Shown here: positions 25,493 through 35,086 of the stretch, one piece after another
Layout of the letters: every line of letters begins with the position of its first letter
Position numbering within the stretch: the first letter of the stretch is position 1
NCBI GenBank assembly: GCA_025363575.1
Contig: JANYDM010000152.1
Coordinates: 1 to 64,000 of the forward strand
Length of the DNA: 64,000 nucleotides
Direction of reading: 5' to 3'
Source of the DNA: Betaproteobacteria bacterium
Lineage (GTDB): Bacteria; Pseudomonadota; Gammaproteobacteria; Burkholderiales; SG8-41
Translations under genes and position numbers: made by a program
Notes under the pieces: generated by a model
Told to the model about the DNA's origin: nothing
The model's input: the letters and a program-made list of their open reading frames with translations, nothing else
Databases searched by the model: none

Positions 25493-26176
25493 ATGAACCG
25501 CTCGAACTTTATTCGTAACACGCTGGCCGCGGTGGCGCTCGCCATGCTGTCCGGCTGCATCACGACGACGCCGTCGACCTCCGTGCATCAGCCCATGACG
25601 GTGCGCCCGGTCGAGCCGGCGGCGCCGCGCGTGGTGAACGGCGCGATCTATCAGGCCGCCTATAACTTCCGGCCGCTGTTCGAAGACCGCCGCGCGCGCA
25701 ACCCCGGCGACACGCTGACGATCAACATCATCGAGAACACCTCGGCCGACAAGAAATCGAACACGACCACCAATCGCTCGAGCGACAACAACTTTGCGGT
25801 GCCGAGCATCGCCGGGCTGCCGGGCAAAAGCTTCCTCGGCGCCGGGCTCGCGGCGACGTCGGACATGAAGTTCAGCGGCGACGGCGAGACGGCGAGCAAC
25901 AACGTGTTCACCGGCACCATCACCGTGACGGTCATCGACGTGTTCGCCAACGGCAACCTGCTGGTGAGCGGCGAGAAGCAGGTCGGCATCAATCACGCAT
26001 CCGAATTCATCCGCTTCTCGGGCGTCATCAATCCAGCCAATATCACGGCCGCCAACAGCGTCAACTCGGTGCAGGTCGCCGACGCGCGGGTCGAATACCG
26101 CGGCAGCGGGCAGATCGAGAACGCGCAGAACATGGGCTGGCTGTCGCGCTTTTTCCTGAACGTACTGCCGTTCTGA
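25493..26176 (+). CDS. flgH: Flagellar L-ring lipoprotein FlgH
   Basis: A 227-residue outer-membrane lipoprotein that forms the L-ring bushing. The lipobox L-S-G-Cys22 is followed by the conserved LFEDRRARNPGDTLTINI and SGEKQVGINHASEFIRFSG blocks. I choose ATG 25493 because AAGGG lies about 7 nt upstream; ATG 25487 is too close. It begins 10 bp after flgG. Confidence 0.95.
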   Translation: MNRSNFIRNTLAAVALAMLSGCITTTPSTSVHQPMTVRPVEPAAPRVVNGAIYQAAYNFRPLFEDRRARNPGDTLTINIIENTSADKKSNTTTNRSSDNNFAVPSIAGLPGKSFLGAGLAATSDMKFSGDGETASNNVFTGTITVTVIDVFANGNLLVSGEKQVGINHASEFIRFSGVINPANITAANSVNSVQVADARVEYRGSGQIENAQNMGWLSRFFLNVLPF

Positions 26177-26193
26177 CCGTGAGGATGGCCACC

Positions 26194-27324
26194 ATGCATA
26201 GCCACAAAAGATTATCGGCAGCGAGCTTGTGGCTGCTGCTTGCCGCGCTGATCGGCGAGTCGCTGATCGCCTTGCCGGTGCGCGCCGAGCGCATCAAGGA
26301 TCTCGCGACGGTGCAGGGCGTGCGCGCGAACCAGTTGATCGGCTACGGCATCGTCGTCGGCCTCGACGGCAGCGGCGACCAGACCACGCAGACGCCGTTC
26401 ACGACGCAAAGCCTCATCAGCATGCTGAGTCAGCTCGGCGTCAATCTGCCGCCGGGCACCAGCCTGCAATTGAAAAACGTCGCGGCGGTCATGATCACCG
26501 CGGCGTTGCCGGCCTTCGCCAAACCCGGCCAGACCATAGACGTGACGGTGTCGTCGATGGGCAACGCGAAATCGCTGCGCGGCGGCACGCTGCTGCTGGC
26601 GCCGCTCAAAGGCGCGGACGGCCAGGTTTACGCGATGGCCCAAGGCAACGTGCTGGTCGGCGGCGCGGGCGCGTCGACGGCGGGCGGCTCCAGCGTCACC
26701 GTCAATCATCTTGGCGTCGGCCGCATCAGCGCGGGCGCGTCGGTCGAGCGCGCGGTGCCGACGGTCGTGGGCCACGACGGCTATATCTTTCTCGAGCTCA
26801 ACACAACGGACTTCACGACCACGCGCCGCGTCGTCGATGTCATCAACAAGACTTTCGGCGACGGCGCCGCGCAGGCCATCGACGGCCGCGTCGTGCAGGT
26901 GGCCGCGCCGCCGGACGCCGACCAACGCATCGAATTCCTGTCACGCGTCGAAAGCCTCGACGTGCGCCCCGGCGACAGCATGGCGAAAGTCATCCTCAAT
27001 GCGCGCACCGGCTCCATCGTCATGAACCAGGCGGTGACCGTCGAGACCTGCGCCATCGCGCACGGCAATCTCTCGGTGGTCATCACGAGCGAGCCCATCA
27101 TCAGCCAGCCCGGCCCGTTCTCGAGCGGCACGACGGTGCAGGCCAACAAAGAGCACATCGAAATCCGCCAGGACAAGGGCGGCCTCACCATGGTCAAGGG
27201 TGTCAACCTCGCCGAAGTGGTGAAGGCATTGAACTCGATCGGCGCGACGCCGCAGGACTTGCTGGCGATCTTGCAGGCGATGAAAACCGCCGGCGCGCTG
27301 CGCGCAGAACTGGAAATCATATGA
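26194..27324 (+). CDS. flgI: Flagellar P-ring protein FlgI
   Basis: A 376-residue periplasmic protein with a cleavable signal (ending ALPVRA) and the invariant FlgI motifs ERIKDLATVQGVRANQLIGY, GLDGSGDQT and GATPQDLLAILQAMKTAGAL. It polymerises into the peptidoglycan-level ring with the help of FlgA. ATG 26194 is preceded by GTGAGG. Its stop overlaps the flgJ start (ATGA). Confidence 0.95.
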   Translation: MHSHKRLSAASLWLLLAALIGESLIALPVRAERIKDLATVQGVRANQLIGYGIVVGLDGSGDQTTQTPFTTQSLISMLSQLGVNLPPGTSLQLKNVAAVMITAALPAFAKPGQTIDVTVSSMGNAKSLRGGTLLLAPLKGADGQVYAMAQGNVLVGGAGASTAGGSSVTVNHLGVGRISAGASVERAVPTVVGHDGYIFLELNTTDFTTTRRVVDVINKTFGDGAAQAIDGRVVQVAAPPDADQRIEFLSRVESLDVRPGDSMAKVILNARTGSIVMNQAVTVETCAIAHGNLSVVITSEPIISQPGPFSSGTTVQANKEHIEIRQDKGGLTMVKGVNLAEVVKALNSIGATPQDLLAILQAMKTAGALRAELEII

Positions 27325-28451
27325 CCGTCCCGCAAAGTCAAAGTGCGGCGAGCGCGCTCGCGTTCGACGCGCAAAGTCTCGATGCGTTGAAGCTGCAGGC
27401 CAAGCGCGATCCCAAGCAGGCGATCGCCGGCGCAGCCAAGCAGTTCGAAGGAATGTTTCTCGGCATGGTGCTCAAAAGCATGCGCGAAGCGACGCCGCAG
27501 ACCGGCATGTTCGACAACGAGCAGACCAAGCTTTACACGTCGCTGTTGGACCAGCAGCTCGCGCAGCACCTGGCCGCGCGCGGCACCGGGCTTTCCGAAG
27601 TGATGGCACGCCAGTTGTCCGCCAACGCGGTAGCGTCGCCGGAGCCGGCAGACGCAGAAGCCGACGTTGGTCTGCCGCTGACCGAATCCGCGCCGACCCT
27701 GCACGAAGTAGTGCCGAAAGAATTACGCACGCTGTCACCGGCGACCGTGGACTTTGCCAAACAGACTTTATTGCGCGCAACCGAAGCAGTGCGTGCAGCC
27801 GCGCCGAAGAACAAAGTGCAGCCCGCGCCGTTGCCGCTCGCCTCGCCGCCTCCGGTGCAGCGCGCGGCGCAGGTGTCCGACTCGGGCGCAGTGCAGCCGG
27901 CCGCGAGCGACAGTCCGGCAGCGACGTCGCCCATCGCCAGGACGCGCGATTTCATCCAGCGCATCTGGCAGCATGCGACCGAAGCCGCGCAGGCCATCGG
28001 CATCAAGCCGCAATTCATGGTCGGCCAGGCGGCGCTCGAAAGCGGCTGGGGCCAGCACGAAATCCGCAACGCGAACGGCACGACGACGCACAATCTGTTC
28101 GGCGTCAAGGCGACGAAAGACTGGACCGGCCCTACCGTCGAGCGGACGACGACCGAATACGTAAACGGCGTCGCGCAGAAGACCACGGCGAAATTCCGCG
28201 TCTACTCGTCGTACGCCGAAAGCTTCCGCGATTACGCGAGCTTCCTGAAGAACAATCCGCGCTATTCGGCAGTAATTGATCATGGCAAAGACGCGGCGGG
28301 GTTTGCGCGCGGCCTGCAAAAGGCGGGTTATGCGACTGATCCCGCGTACGCGAGCAAACTGATGAAGCTCATCAACGGGCCGACGCTGAAGCAGGCGGTG
28401 AACGATGTGCCGCCCGCGCAAGCCACCGCCAAGATCGATATCAAGGCGTGA
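27321..28451 (+). CDS. flgJ: Bifunctional rod cap / peptidoglycan hydrolase FlgJ
   Basis: A 376-residue two-domain protein. Residues about 20-105 are the rod-cap domain (AAKQFEGMFLGMVLKSMREA). After an Ala/Pro-rich linker (about 165-200), residues about 215-360 form a glucosaminidase-type muramidase with QAALESGWGQHEIR (catalytic Glu), HNLFGVKA and YSSYAESFRDYASFL. It caps the rod and opens the cell wall. The full-length fusion is typical of beta- and gammaproteobacteria. A longer upstream reading of this frame is a shadow of flgI. Confidence 0.95.
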   Translation: MTVPQSQSAASALAFDAQSLDALKLQAKRDPKQAIAGAAKQFEGMFLGMVLKSMREATPQTGMFDNEQTKLYTSLLDQQLAQHLAARGTGLSEVMARQLSANAVASPEPADAEADVGLPLTESAPTLHEVVPKELRTLSPATVDFAKQTLLRATEAVRAAAPKNKVQPAPLPLASPPPVQRAAQVSDSGAVQPAASDSPAATSPIARTRDFIQRIWQHATEAAQAIGIKPQFMVGQAALESGWGQHEIRNANGTTTHNLFGVKATKDWTGPTVERTTTEYVNGVAQKTTAKFRVYSSYAESFRDYASFLKNNPRYSAVIDHGKDAAGFARGLQKAGYATDPAYASKLMKLINGPTLKQAVNDVPPAQATAKIDIKA

Positions 28452-28476
28452 TGCCGGGTCTGTATAGGCGATTGCG

Positions 28477-30378
28477 ATGAGCAGCGGTATCTACAACATT
28501 GGTGTGACCGGGCTGAACGCCGCGCAGGCGGGTCTGCTCACGACCGGCCACAACATCACCAATGCCAACACCGCGGGCTATCACCGCCAGTTGATTCAGC
28601 AGAGCGCGGCGACGCCGCTGCTCACCGGCTCCGGCTTCCTCGGGCAGGGCGTGCAGGTTGATACGGTGCTGCGCTCGTACAGCCAGTTTCTCGACACGCA
28701 GCTCGGACAGGCGCAGTCGCAGGCGAGCTTTTATTCGACGTATCACACGCAGCTCTCGCAGATCGACAACATAGTGGCCGATACGTCGGCCGGCGTGTCG
28801 CCCGCGCTGCAGAATTTCTTTGCGGCCGCGCAGGCAGTGGCGACCAATCCGGCGGACGTGCCGTCGCGGCAGTCGCTGGTGTCGGCCGGCGCCGCGCTCA
28901 CGTCGCGCTTCAATGCGCTGGCGTCGCGCCTCGATGAGTTGCGCAGCGGCGTCAATTCGCAGCTCGCCACCACGGTGAGCGAAGTCAATTCGTACGCGCA
29001 GCAACTGGGCGCGCTCAACAACCGCATCATGATCGCGCAGCAGAACCCCGGGCAGCCGCCGAACGATCTGCTGGACCAGCGCGATGCGATCGTGAGCAAG
29101 CTCAATGAGCTGATAGGCGCGGTGGCCACGCCGCAAAGCAACGGCACGATCAACGTCTTTATCGGCAACGGCCAGAACCTGGTGGTCGGCACACAAGTCA
29201 TGACGCTCGCAGCCGCGCCGGCGGTCGACGACCCGCAGCGCCTTGAAGTCGGCTACAACGTTGGCGGCAGCACCGTGCTGCTCAACCAGACCAATTTGCA
29301 GAGCGGCACGATCGGCGGGCTGCTGGCGTTCCGCGCCAACGACCTCGATGCCGTTCAGAATGCGCTGGGCCGCGTCGCGCTTGGCGTGGCGCAGACGTTC
29401 AACGATCAGAGCAAGCTGGGGCAGGACCTGAATGGCGCGCTCGGCGGCAATTTCTTTACTGCGCCGGCGCCGGTCGTCATTCCGCAATCGACCAATCCGT
29501 CCGCGTCCGTGATCACTGCGAGCATCGCCAACGTCGGCGCGCTGACGACGAGCGATTACCGGCTCAGCTATAACGGCGCGAATTATATCGTCACGCGCCT
29601 CTCGGACAATACGTCGACGAGCTATGCGTCGTTGCCGCAGACGGTCGACGGCGTCACGATTACGCTCGCATCCGGCGTGCCGGTGAACGGCGACAGTTTT
29701 CTCATCGAGCCGACGCGCAATGCGGGCCGCCAGATCGGCATGGCCATTAACGATCCGGCGAAAGTCGCGGCGGCAGCGCCTATCCGCACGTCTGCCCCCG
29801 GCGCGAATATCGGGTCCGGCACCATCAACGCGGGCACGGTCAACGCGCCGCCACCGCCGAATGCGAACCTGCAGCAACCAGTGACGATTACTTTCACCGG
29901 TCCCGGCACATTCAACGTGAACGGCGTCGGCACCGGCAATCCCGTGGGTGTCGCTTATGCCGCAGGCAGCACTATCACTTACAACGGCTGGACGATTCAG
30001 ATCAGCGGCAGCCCGGCAGCGGGGGACACGTTCACTGTATCGACCAACAGCGGCGGCGTTGCCGACGGACGCAATGCATTACTGCTGGCAGGCTTGCAGA
30101 CGCAAAACTCGCTGGGCGCGGGCACAACGACGCTGCAAGGCGCGTACAGCCAGATGGTAAGCGCGGTCGGCACCAAGACGCAGCAGATCGACGTTACGTC
30201 GCAGGCGCAGAACACGCTGGTCGATCAGGCGACGCAGGCGCAGCAGTCGCTGTCGGGCGTCAACCTCGACGAAGAGGCGGCCAATCTGCTGCGCTACCAG
30301 CAGGCTTATCAGGCGTCGGGCAAAGTCATTCAGATTGCTTCGACCCTGTTTCAGACCATACTCGATCTGGGCAAATAA
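28477..30378 (+). CDS. flgK: Hook-filament junction protein FlgK (HAP1)
   Basis: A 633-residue junction protein. The N-terminus GVTGLNAAQAGLLTTGHNIT and the C-terminal SGVNLDEEAANLLRYQQAYQ are HAP1 signatures. The central region (about 330-560) is Asn/Gly/Thr-rich and variable. It is secreted under FlgN guidance. It starts 25 bp after flgJ and 9 bp before flgL. Confidence 0.95.
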   Translation: MSSGIYNIGVTGLNAAQAGLLTTGHNITNANTAGYHRQLIQQSAATPLLTGSGFLGQGVQVDTVLRSYSQFLDTQLGQAQSQASFYSTYHTQLSQIDNIVADTSAGVSPALQNFFAAAQAVATNPADVPSRQSLVSAGAALTSRFNALASRLDELRSGVNSQLATTVSEVNSYAQQLGALNNRIMIAQQNPGQPPNDLLDQRDAIVSKLNELIGAVATPQSNGTINVFIGNGQNLVVGTQVMTLAAAPAVDDPQRLEVGYNVGGSTVLLNQTNLQSGTIGGLLAFRANDLDAVQNALGRVALGVAQTFNDQSKLGQDLNGALGGNFFTAPAPVVIPQSTNPSASVITASIANVGALTTSDYRLSYNGANYIVTRLSDNTSTSYASLPQTVDGVTITLASGVPVNGDSFLIEPTRNAGRQIGMAINDPAKVAAAAPIRTSAPGANIGSGTINAGTVNAPPPPNANLQQPVTITFTGPGTFNVNGVGTGNPVGVAYAAGSTITYNGWTIQISGSPAAGDTFTVSTNSGGVADGRNALLLAGLQTQNSLGAGTTTLQGAYSQMVSAVGTKTQQIDVTSQAQNTLVDQATQAQQSLSGVNLDEEAANLLRYQQAYQASGKVIQIASTLFQTILDLGK

Positions 30379-30387
30379 GGAGCAGCC

Positions 30388-31695
30388 ATGCGCATCAGCA
30401 CCAGCATGATCTACGACACAGGCGTCGCGAGCATGCAGCAAAGCCGCAACAACGAGATCAAGCTGCAGCAGCAGCTCAGCAGCGGCCAGCGCGTGCTGAC
30501 GCCGTCCGATGATCCCATCGCCGCGTCCACCGCGCTCGACGTCAAGCAGTCGCAGGCGATCAATACGCAGCTGAAGACGAACGGCGACAGCGCGAAGTCG
30601 CAGCTCGGCCTCGAGGACAGCGCGCTTTCCGATGTCAACACGCTGCTGCTCAACGTCAAAACACTCGCGGTCTACGCGGGCGATGCGACGCTGAACAACA
30701 GCGACCGCGCGAGCATCGCGACGGAGCTTTCGAGCAGCTATCAGGAACTGCTCGGCATCGCCAACCGTAGCAATGGCAACGGACAATTCCTGTTCTCCGG
30801 CTTTCAGGGTGCGACGCAACCGTTCTCGGCAACGTCGCCGGGCAACGTCGCGTACGCGGGCGACACCGGGCAGCGCATGACGCAGATCGGCAGCACGCGC
30901 ACCATCCCGGTCGGCGATTCAGGCAATGCGATATTCCGCGCGATCAAGAACGGCAACGGCACGTTCGCGACGGCGGGCGGCGCCGGCAACACCGGCGGCG
31001 GCACCATAGACTCCGGCGTGGTCGCCGATCCGTCGAAATGGAATGTCGCCGGCAACTCGAAAGATTTCACGATCAAGTTTTTCACCAACGCCGCGACGCC
31101 GCCGGTGACGACCTACGACATCGTCGACAACGTCAACAACGTGTCGCTTTTGACCGGCGCGGCGCCGGCGGCCGGACCTTACCTGCGCACATACACGCCC
31201 GGCGGCACGATCAGTCTTGCCACGCAAGCGCCGCCCGACACCAACCCGGCGCCGTTCGATTACGGCGCGACGGTGACGGTCAGTGCGGCGCCGGCGAGCG
31301 GCGACACATTTACCGTCAAGGCGAGCACTAACAAGGACATCTTCTCGACGCTGCAGGGCCTGATCTCGGCGCTGCAAACCGGCACCAGCGGCACGCCGCA
31401 GACAACGGCTGCCTATCAGAACGCGCTTAACGCGGCGATGTCCGGGCTCGACAACGCTTACAACAACGTGCTCAAGGTGCGCTCCGACGTCGGTGCGCGG
31501 CTGAAAGAAGTCGACGCCGCGCAAAGCACCAGCGACGATTTGTCGTTGCAATACAGCACGACACTTTCGGGCCTGACGGACCTCGACTACAACAAAGCGG
31601 CCAGCGATCTCAGCCTGCAGCAAACTTATCTGCAGGCGGCGCAGCAGTCGTTTCTGAAGGTCACGTCGCTCAACTTGTTCGACATGCTGCGATGA
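30388..31695 (+). CDS. flgL: Hook-filament junction protein FlgL (HAP3)
   Basis: A 435-residue flagellin-related junction protein. RISTSMIYDTGVASMQQSRN then QLSSGQRVLTPSDDPIAAS is the N-terminal D0/D1 signature, and the C-terminal half ends in the matching coil. A Gly/Asn/Thr-rich central insertion (about 165-310) makes it longer than the 317-residue Salmonella protein. ATG 30388 has AAGGAGC upstream. Its stop overlaps the next gene (ATGA). Confidence 0.95.
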   Translation: MRISTSMIYDTGVASMQQSRNNEIKLQQQLSSGQRVLTPSDDPIAASTALDVKQSQAINTQLKTNGDSAKSQLGLEDSALSDVNTLLLNVKTLAVYAGDATLNNSDRASIATELSSSYQELLGIANRSNGNGQFLFSGFQGATQPFSATSPGNVAYAGDTGQRMTQIGSTRTIPVGDSGNAIFRAIKNGNGTFATAGGAGNTGGGTIDSGVVADPSKWNVAGNSKDFTIKFFTNAATPPVTTYDIVDNVNNVSLLTGAAPAAGPYLRTYTPGGTISLATQAPPDTNPAPFDYGATVTVSAAPASGDTFTVKASTNKDIFSTLQGLISALQTGTSGTPQTTAAYQNALNAAMSGLDNAYNNVLKVRSDVGARLKEVDAAQSTSDDLSLQYSTTLSGLTDLDYNKAASDLSLQQTYLQAAQQSFLKVTSLNLFDMLR

Positions 31696-32132
31696 GCGCG
31701 CTGGCCCGCAGGATCGATGTCGTCGCGCTCTGCATCGCCGCGCTTTGCGGCGGTTGCACGGGGCTCAATCTTTCGCGAAATCCCCCCCTTGTCCCGGTCG
31801 ACGAAATCAATGTCAGCCGCACGCTTTCCATCCCGCTCGAGGCGATCGCGGCCGGCGCGTTGCTCTACGTGATCATCGACCCGCTGGCCCCGAACTGGCA
31901 GATCGAAGAAAGCAAGCTCGACGGCGGCCGCTATCTCATCGCGATGAAGAAAAAACGCTTCACCACCGGCGGCGACGGCGAAGCCGCGCAGATCTTCTAT
32001 CGCCGCGCCGCTCAGCTCGCGCGTGAGAACAATGGCGCGTATCGGGTCGTCTCGTACTCGGAAGGCATAGAATCATACGTGCTGATTGCGCAGCGAGTGG
32101 CACAGGGGGTGGTGGAGGTTACGGCGCGGTAG
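31692..32132 (+). CDS. Small exported or lipoprotein-like protein coupled to flgL, unknown function
   Basis: A 146-residue protein whose ATG overlaps the flgL TGA, so it is translated with the hook-filament operon. The N-terminus is a signal sequence ending L-C-G-G-Cys22, a near-lipobox with Cys at the -3 position, so lipidation is likely but not certain. One hydrophobic stretch follows (AIAAGALLYVIID, about residues 52-64), then a charged, probably alpha/beta domain (GGRYLIAMKKKRFTTGGDGE). I do not recognise the family. Its place suggests an envelope role linked to flagella, but this is inference only. Confidence 0.7.
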   Translation: MSALARRIDVVALCIAALCGGCTGLNLSRNPPLVPVDEINVSRTLSIPLEAIAAGALLYVIIDPLAPNWQIEESKLDGGRYLIAMKKKRFTTGGDGEAAQIFYRRAAQLARENNGAYRVVSYSEGIESYVLIAQRVAQGVVEVTAR

Positions 32133-32177
32133 AGGTTTGGTTTTATTTGTGCTGATGTGCACGCGCACGGGACAGCT

Positions 32178-32696
32178 TCAGCCAACGCTCATCGCCTCCA
32201 GGAAAGCCCGAATCTGCTTGGGCGACCGCAAATGGTGGATATCCTTGGTTGCTGCCGCTTCGGCAACAAGCCGCCTGTACTTTGGCGCCAAGTGACGCTC
32301 GCAGCCGGAGATCACGCGATACGAACTCATAGTGCTGCTCCACATCGGACTCCCCTCAGGCCATCCTTCCGGCGTCACAAAGAGACCTTTGATGAAGCGC
32401 TTTGTCACCCATCTATAGTGCGTTAAGAGCGGCAGGTCGACGTAAACGAGCGTGTCCGCAGCGGAGAAATGCTCCCACGCCGAAGGCACGCAGCCGTACC
32501 CGTCGATGATCCACCCGTCGCGACGGAGGATTTCCGCATGCGCTGCCAAATACTTCTCTTGAGTAACCGCGGCGCCTCCAACCTCGAATTGCAACGTGTC
32601 GATCGAATACAGCGGCAGGCCTGTCAGTTGCGCCAGACGCCTGGAAAGCGTTGATTTGCCTCCGCCGGCATTGCCGAATACAGCGATTTTTTTCAT
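32178..32696 (-). CDS. P-loop nucleotide kinase-like protein (adenylate kinase/topology-modulation type)
   Basis: A 172-residue cytoplasmic protein with a Walker A motif near the N-terminus (GNAGGGKST, residues 8-16) and a short NMP-kinase-like fold (YSIDTLQFEVGG, then DGWIIDGYG). It resembles the adenylate kinase-related proteins often annotated as topology modulation protein. The true substrate is unknown. It is convergent with the flgL-side lipoprotein gene (45 bp) and has no visible functional link to flagella. Confidence 0.75.
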   Translation of the reverse strand: MKKIAVFGNAGGGKSTLSRRLAQLTGLPLYSIDTLQFEVGGAAVTQEKYLAAHAEILRRDGWIIDGYGCVPSAWEHFSAADTLVYVDLPLLTHYRWVTKRFIKGLFVTPEGWPEGSPMWSSTMSSYRVISGCERHLAPKYRRLVAEAAATKDIHHLRSPKQIRAFLEAMSVG

Positions 32697-33253
32697 GCGG
32701 AAATTTTTTTGTGCCTGTCTCTGGGGCCCAGGAGCAATACGTTACGTGCGTCGTGGATTATTTTTTAAATTTAACTTGTATTAGTTTCTCTACGCTGTGC
32801 CGCCAGGAGTTCGAGCGTCTTCGCGTCGTCCATCCCCTGAAAGAAGCGAAGCAACGAGTCGGCAAAAATAGAGTCGGGAGCGCGCTACAGACTGAATCTT
32901 GGCCATGACAGGTTTCACTTCGTAAGATTTAGGCTTTTCGCCATCCGGAAGTCGCGACTTTTCCCCGCTGAATTCGATTTAGAGGTCGTTGTACGCGGCA
33001 TTTGTACTGCCCGGAACAAAGGACCATTTGCCCGAGACATTCCAGCATTAATCAGTCTCATGATAACGGAGCATTTATCGTTAACGTATCGACTGAACGT
33101 GTAGTTGAAAAAAGTAGTTGCCGATATGATCGGTTCGCGATTGACGGACAACAATCCATGTGCGTCTGTTGACACATTACGCTGCGCCGAACGCGTGCGC
33201 AATCCCGCGCTATAAGCGCGTAGAGAGATGAAACAGTAGAGTGAGTTGGTGCG
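32697..33253. other. 557-bp AT-richer spacer between the kinase-like gene and fliR
   Basis: This stretch is visibly lower in GC than its surroundings (for example 32757-32785). On the minus strand it shows short gene-like pieces in different frames, such as SIFADSLLRFFQGMDDAKTL ending near 32776, and further fragments up to about 33045, each broken by stops. It may be a decayed gene. I can support no intact gene, RNA gene or mobile element in it. GCCGATAT near 33120 lacks a -35 partner. Confidence 0.4.
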
Positions 33254-34030
33254 CTAGCGCGCAGAGACCCGCATCATCGCCTGCAGCCCTTGCTCGAAGA
33301 GCTTCTCGAATCCGGGCACCATATAAGGCAGCACCAGAAGCAGCGCGATGAAGCCAACGCCAAGGGTGAGCGGGAACCCGATCGCGAAGATGTTCAGTTG
33401 CGGCGATGCCCGTGTGAGGACAGCAAGTGCCGAGTTGGTGATGAGTAAAGCGGCGATCAAGGGCAGTGACAACTGGACTGCCGCTTGAATTATCATGCCG
33501 CCCCATTGTACGAGCGCCATCGCGCCGGCGGCGGTGGACATGGCGGCTTCAGGCGGTACGGTGCGAAACGATTCGACGAGGGAAGCGATCATCAGCAGAT
33601 GGCCGTTGACCGATAGGAATACGAGCGTTGCGAGCAGGTTCAGATATTGGCCGATGACAGGGACCTGGCCGCTGCTTTGTGGATCGTAGAACTGCGCGAA
33701 GCCGAGGCCCATTTGCGAGCCGATGATGTCGCCGGCCATGTTGATGGCTGCAAACACAATGCGCATGGCGAAGCCCATGCCGATGCCGAGCATGACTTCG
33801 CGCGCGAGCAGCAGCATGCCGTAGGCGGAATCGGGTGAGACCGCGGGCGCCGCCGGCAGCGTAGGCGCGACGAGTACTGCCAGCATCACGCCGAGGCCGA
33901 TCTTGGCAGTGAGCGGGAACTGCGGGTTGCTGGTGATGGGGGCGCTGGCGATCAGCGCGAGAATGCGCGCCAGCGGAAACACGATCAGCATGACCCACTG
34001 GTCGAGCTGGGCCGTGGTGAACGTGATCAT
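33254..34030 (-). CDS. fliR: Flagellar export gate protein FliR
   Basis: A 258-residue inner-membrane protein with about six hydrophobic helices and the family pattern LARILALIASAPITSN, MGLGFAQFYDP and a C-terminal GFIALLLVLPYMVPGFEKLF. With FliP and FliQ it forms the gate of the type III export apparatus. It is the last gene of the leftward fliF-fliR run, 22 bp after fliQ. FlhA and FlhB, its partners, are not in the window. Confidence 0.94.
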   Translation of the reverse strand: MITFTTAQLDQWVMLIVFPLARILALIASAPITSNPQFPLTAKIGLGVMLAVLVAPTLPAAPAVSPDSAYGMLLLAREVMLGIGMGFAMRIVFAAINMAGDIIGSQMGLGFAQFYDPQSSGQVPVIGQYLNLLATLVFLSVNGHLLMIASLVESFRTVPPEAAMSTAAGAMALVQWGGMIIQAAVQLSLPLIAALLITNSALAVLTRASPQLNIFAIGFPLTLGVGFIALLLVLPYMVPGFEKLFEQGLQAMMRVSAR

Positions 34031-34052
34031 GCGCGAGTAAGGCGCGCCGGCG

Positions 34053-34322
34053 TCAGCCGATGACGCCGGGAATGCTGGCGAAGAGGCGCCGCACGTAATC
34101 GACGAGCACTGTCGTCATCCACGGCCCGGCAACTACCAGCGTTACGAAAACGCCGATGAGCTTGGGGATGAACGACAGAGTCATCTCGTTGATCTGCGTC
34201 GCCGCCTGAAACACGCTGACGACCAGGCCAATCGCCAGCGCAGCGAGCAGCACAGGTGCCGCGACCAGCAACATGGTCAGCAGGGCGTTCTGGCCGATCG
34301 ACATGACGGTTTCTGGAGTCAT
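34053..34322 (-). CDS. fliQ: Flagellar export gate protein FliQ
   Basis: An 89-residue protein with two hydrophobic hairpin helices. [20 protein letters not shown] and [20 protein letters not shown] are diagnostic of FliQ. Its ATG (34322) overlaps the fliP TGA. The length is normal. Confidence 0.95.
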   Translation of the reverse strand: MTPETVMSIGQNALLTMLLVAAPVLLAALAIGLVVSVFQAATQINEMTLSFIPKLIGVFVTLVVAGPWMTTVLVDYVRRLFASIPGVIG

Positions 34323-35086
34323 ACGGCGAAACTCTGCGCGAGCGAGCCGATAAGCAGGGCCCAGCCATCGACGAGGACGAAGATCATGAGCTTGAAGGGC
34401 AGCGACACCATCGCCGGCGACACCATCATCATGCCCATGGACATCAGGATGCTCGCCACCACCATGTCGATGATGAGGAAGGGAATCAGCACGATGAAGC
34501 CGATCTGGAACGCGGTCTTCAGCTCGCTGGTGACGTAGGCGGGCAGCAGCACTTTCAGCGGCACGTCCTGCACGTTGTCGATTTTCGTGTCCGAGAGCTT
34601 GAGGAACAGCGCAAGGTCGCCTTCGCGCGTCTGCTTCAGCATGAAGCCGCGCAAAGGCACGCTGCCTTTTTCGATCGCCTGCGTCATGCTGATCTTGTTT
34701 TCGGCGAACGGCTGATAAGCCTCGGCGTAGATCTTGTCGAGAACCGGCGACATTACGAACAGCGTCAGGAAAAGCGCGAGCCCTATCAGCACCTGGTTCG
34801 GCGGCGAAGTCGGCGTGCCGAGCGCCTGCCGCAGCAGCGAGAGCACGATGATGATGCGCGTGAAGCCGGTCATCATCAGCAATACTGCGGGGAGGAAAGT
34901 CAGCGAAGTCAGCAGCAGCAGCGTCTGTATGCTGAGGCTGTAAGTCTGGCCGCCGCCGGGCGCCGGCGTGCTCGTCAAAGCGGGCAGGCCTTGTGCTGCG
35001 GCAAGCGGCGTGAATGAAAACGCCAGTGCGCACGCGCCGAGCGCGAGCGCGCCAAACGATAGCCGGCAGCGACGATTATTTTTCAC
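34319..35086 (-). CDS. fliP: Flagellar export gate protein FliP
   Basis: A 255-residue protein with a cleavable signal followed by the FliP core: [40 protein letters not shown] and a C-terminal [20 protein letters not shown] with membrane helices. FliP forms the pentameric centre of the export gate. I choose GTG 35086 because AAGGAG lies 6 nt upstream; GTG 35104 has no site. It overlaps the end of fliO by 11 bp. Confidence 0.94.
   Translation of the reverse strand: MKNNRRCRLSFGALALGACALAFSFTPLAAAQGLPALTSTPAPGGGQTYSLSIQTLLLLTSLTFLPAVLLMMTGFTRIIIVLSLLRQALGTPTSPPNQVLIGLALFLTLFVMSPVLDKIYAEAYQPFAENKISMTQAIEKGSVPLRGFMLKQTREGDLALFLKLSDTKIDNVQDVPLKVLLPAYVTSELKTAFQIGFIVLIPFLIIDMVVASILMSMGMMMVSPAMVSLPFKLMIFVLVDGWALLIGSLAQSFAV

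Noticed and set aside
26229..27320. Apparent giant fusion in front of flgJ
   Set aside because: The extension is the flgI gene read in another frame; flgJ begins at the ATGA overlap.
28441..29877. Long leftward frame opposite flgK
   Set aside because: Arg/Asp/Val-rich shadow caused by high GC at third positions; flgK is fully conserved on the other strand.
32915..33202. 95-codon leftward frame in the kinase-fliR spacer
   Set aside because: No ribosome site and no family; the gene-like peptides nearby are in other frames and are broken.
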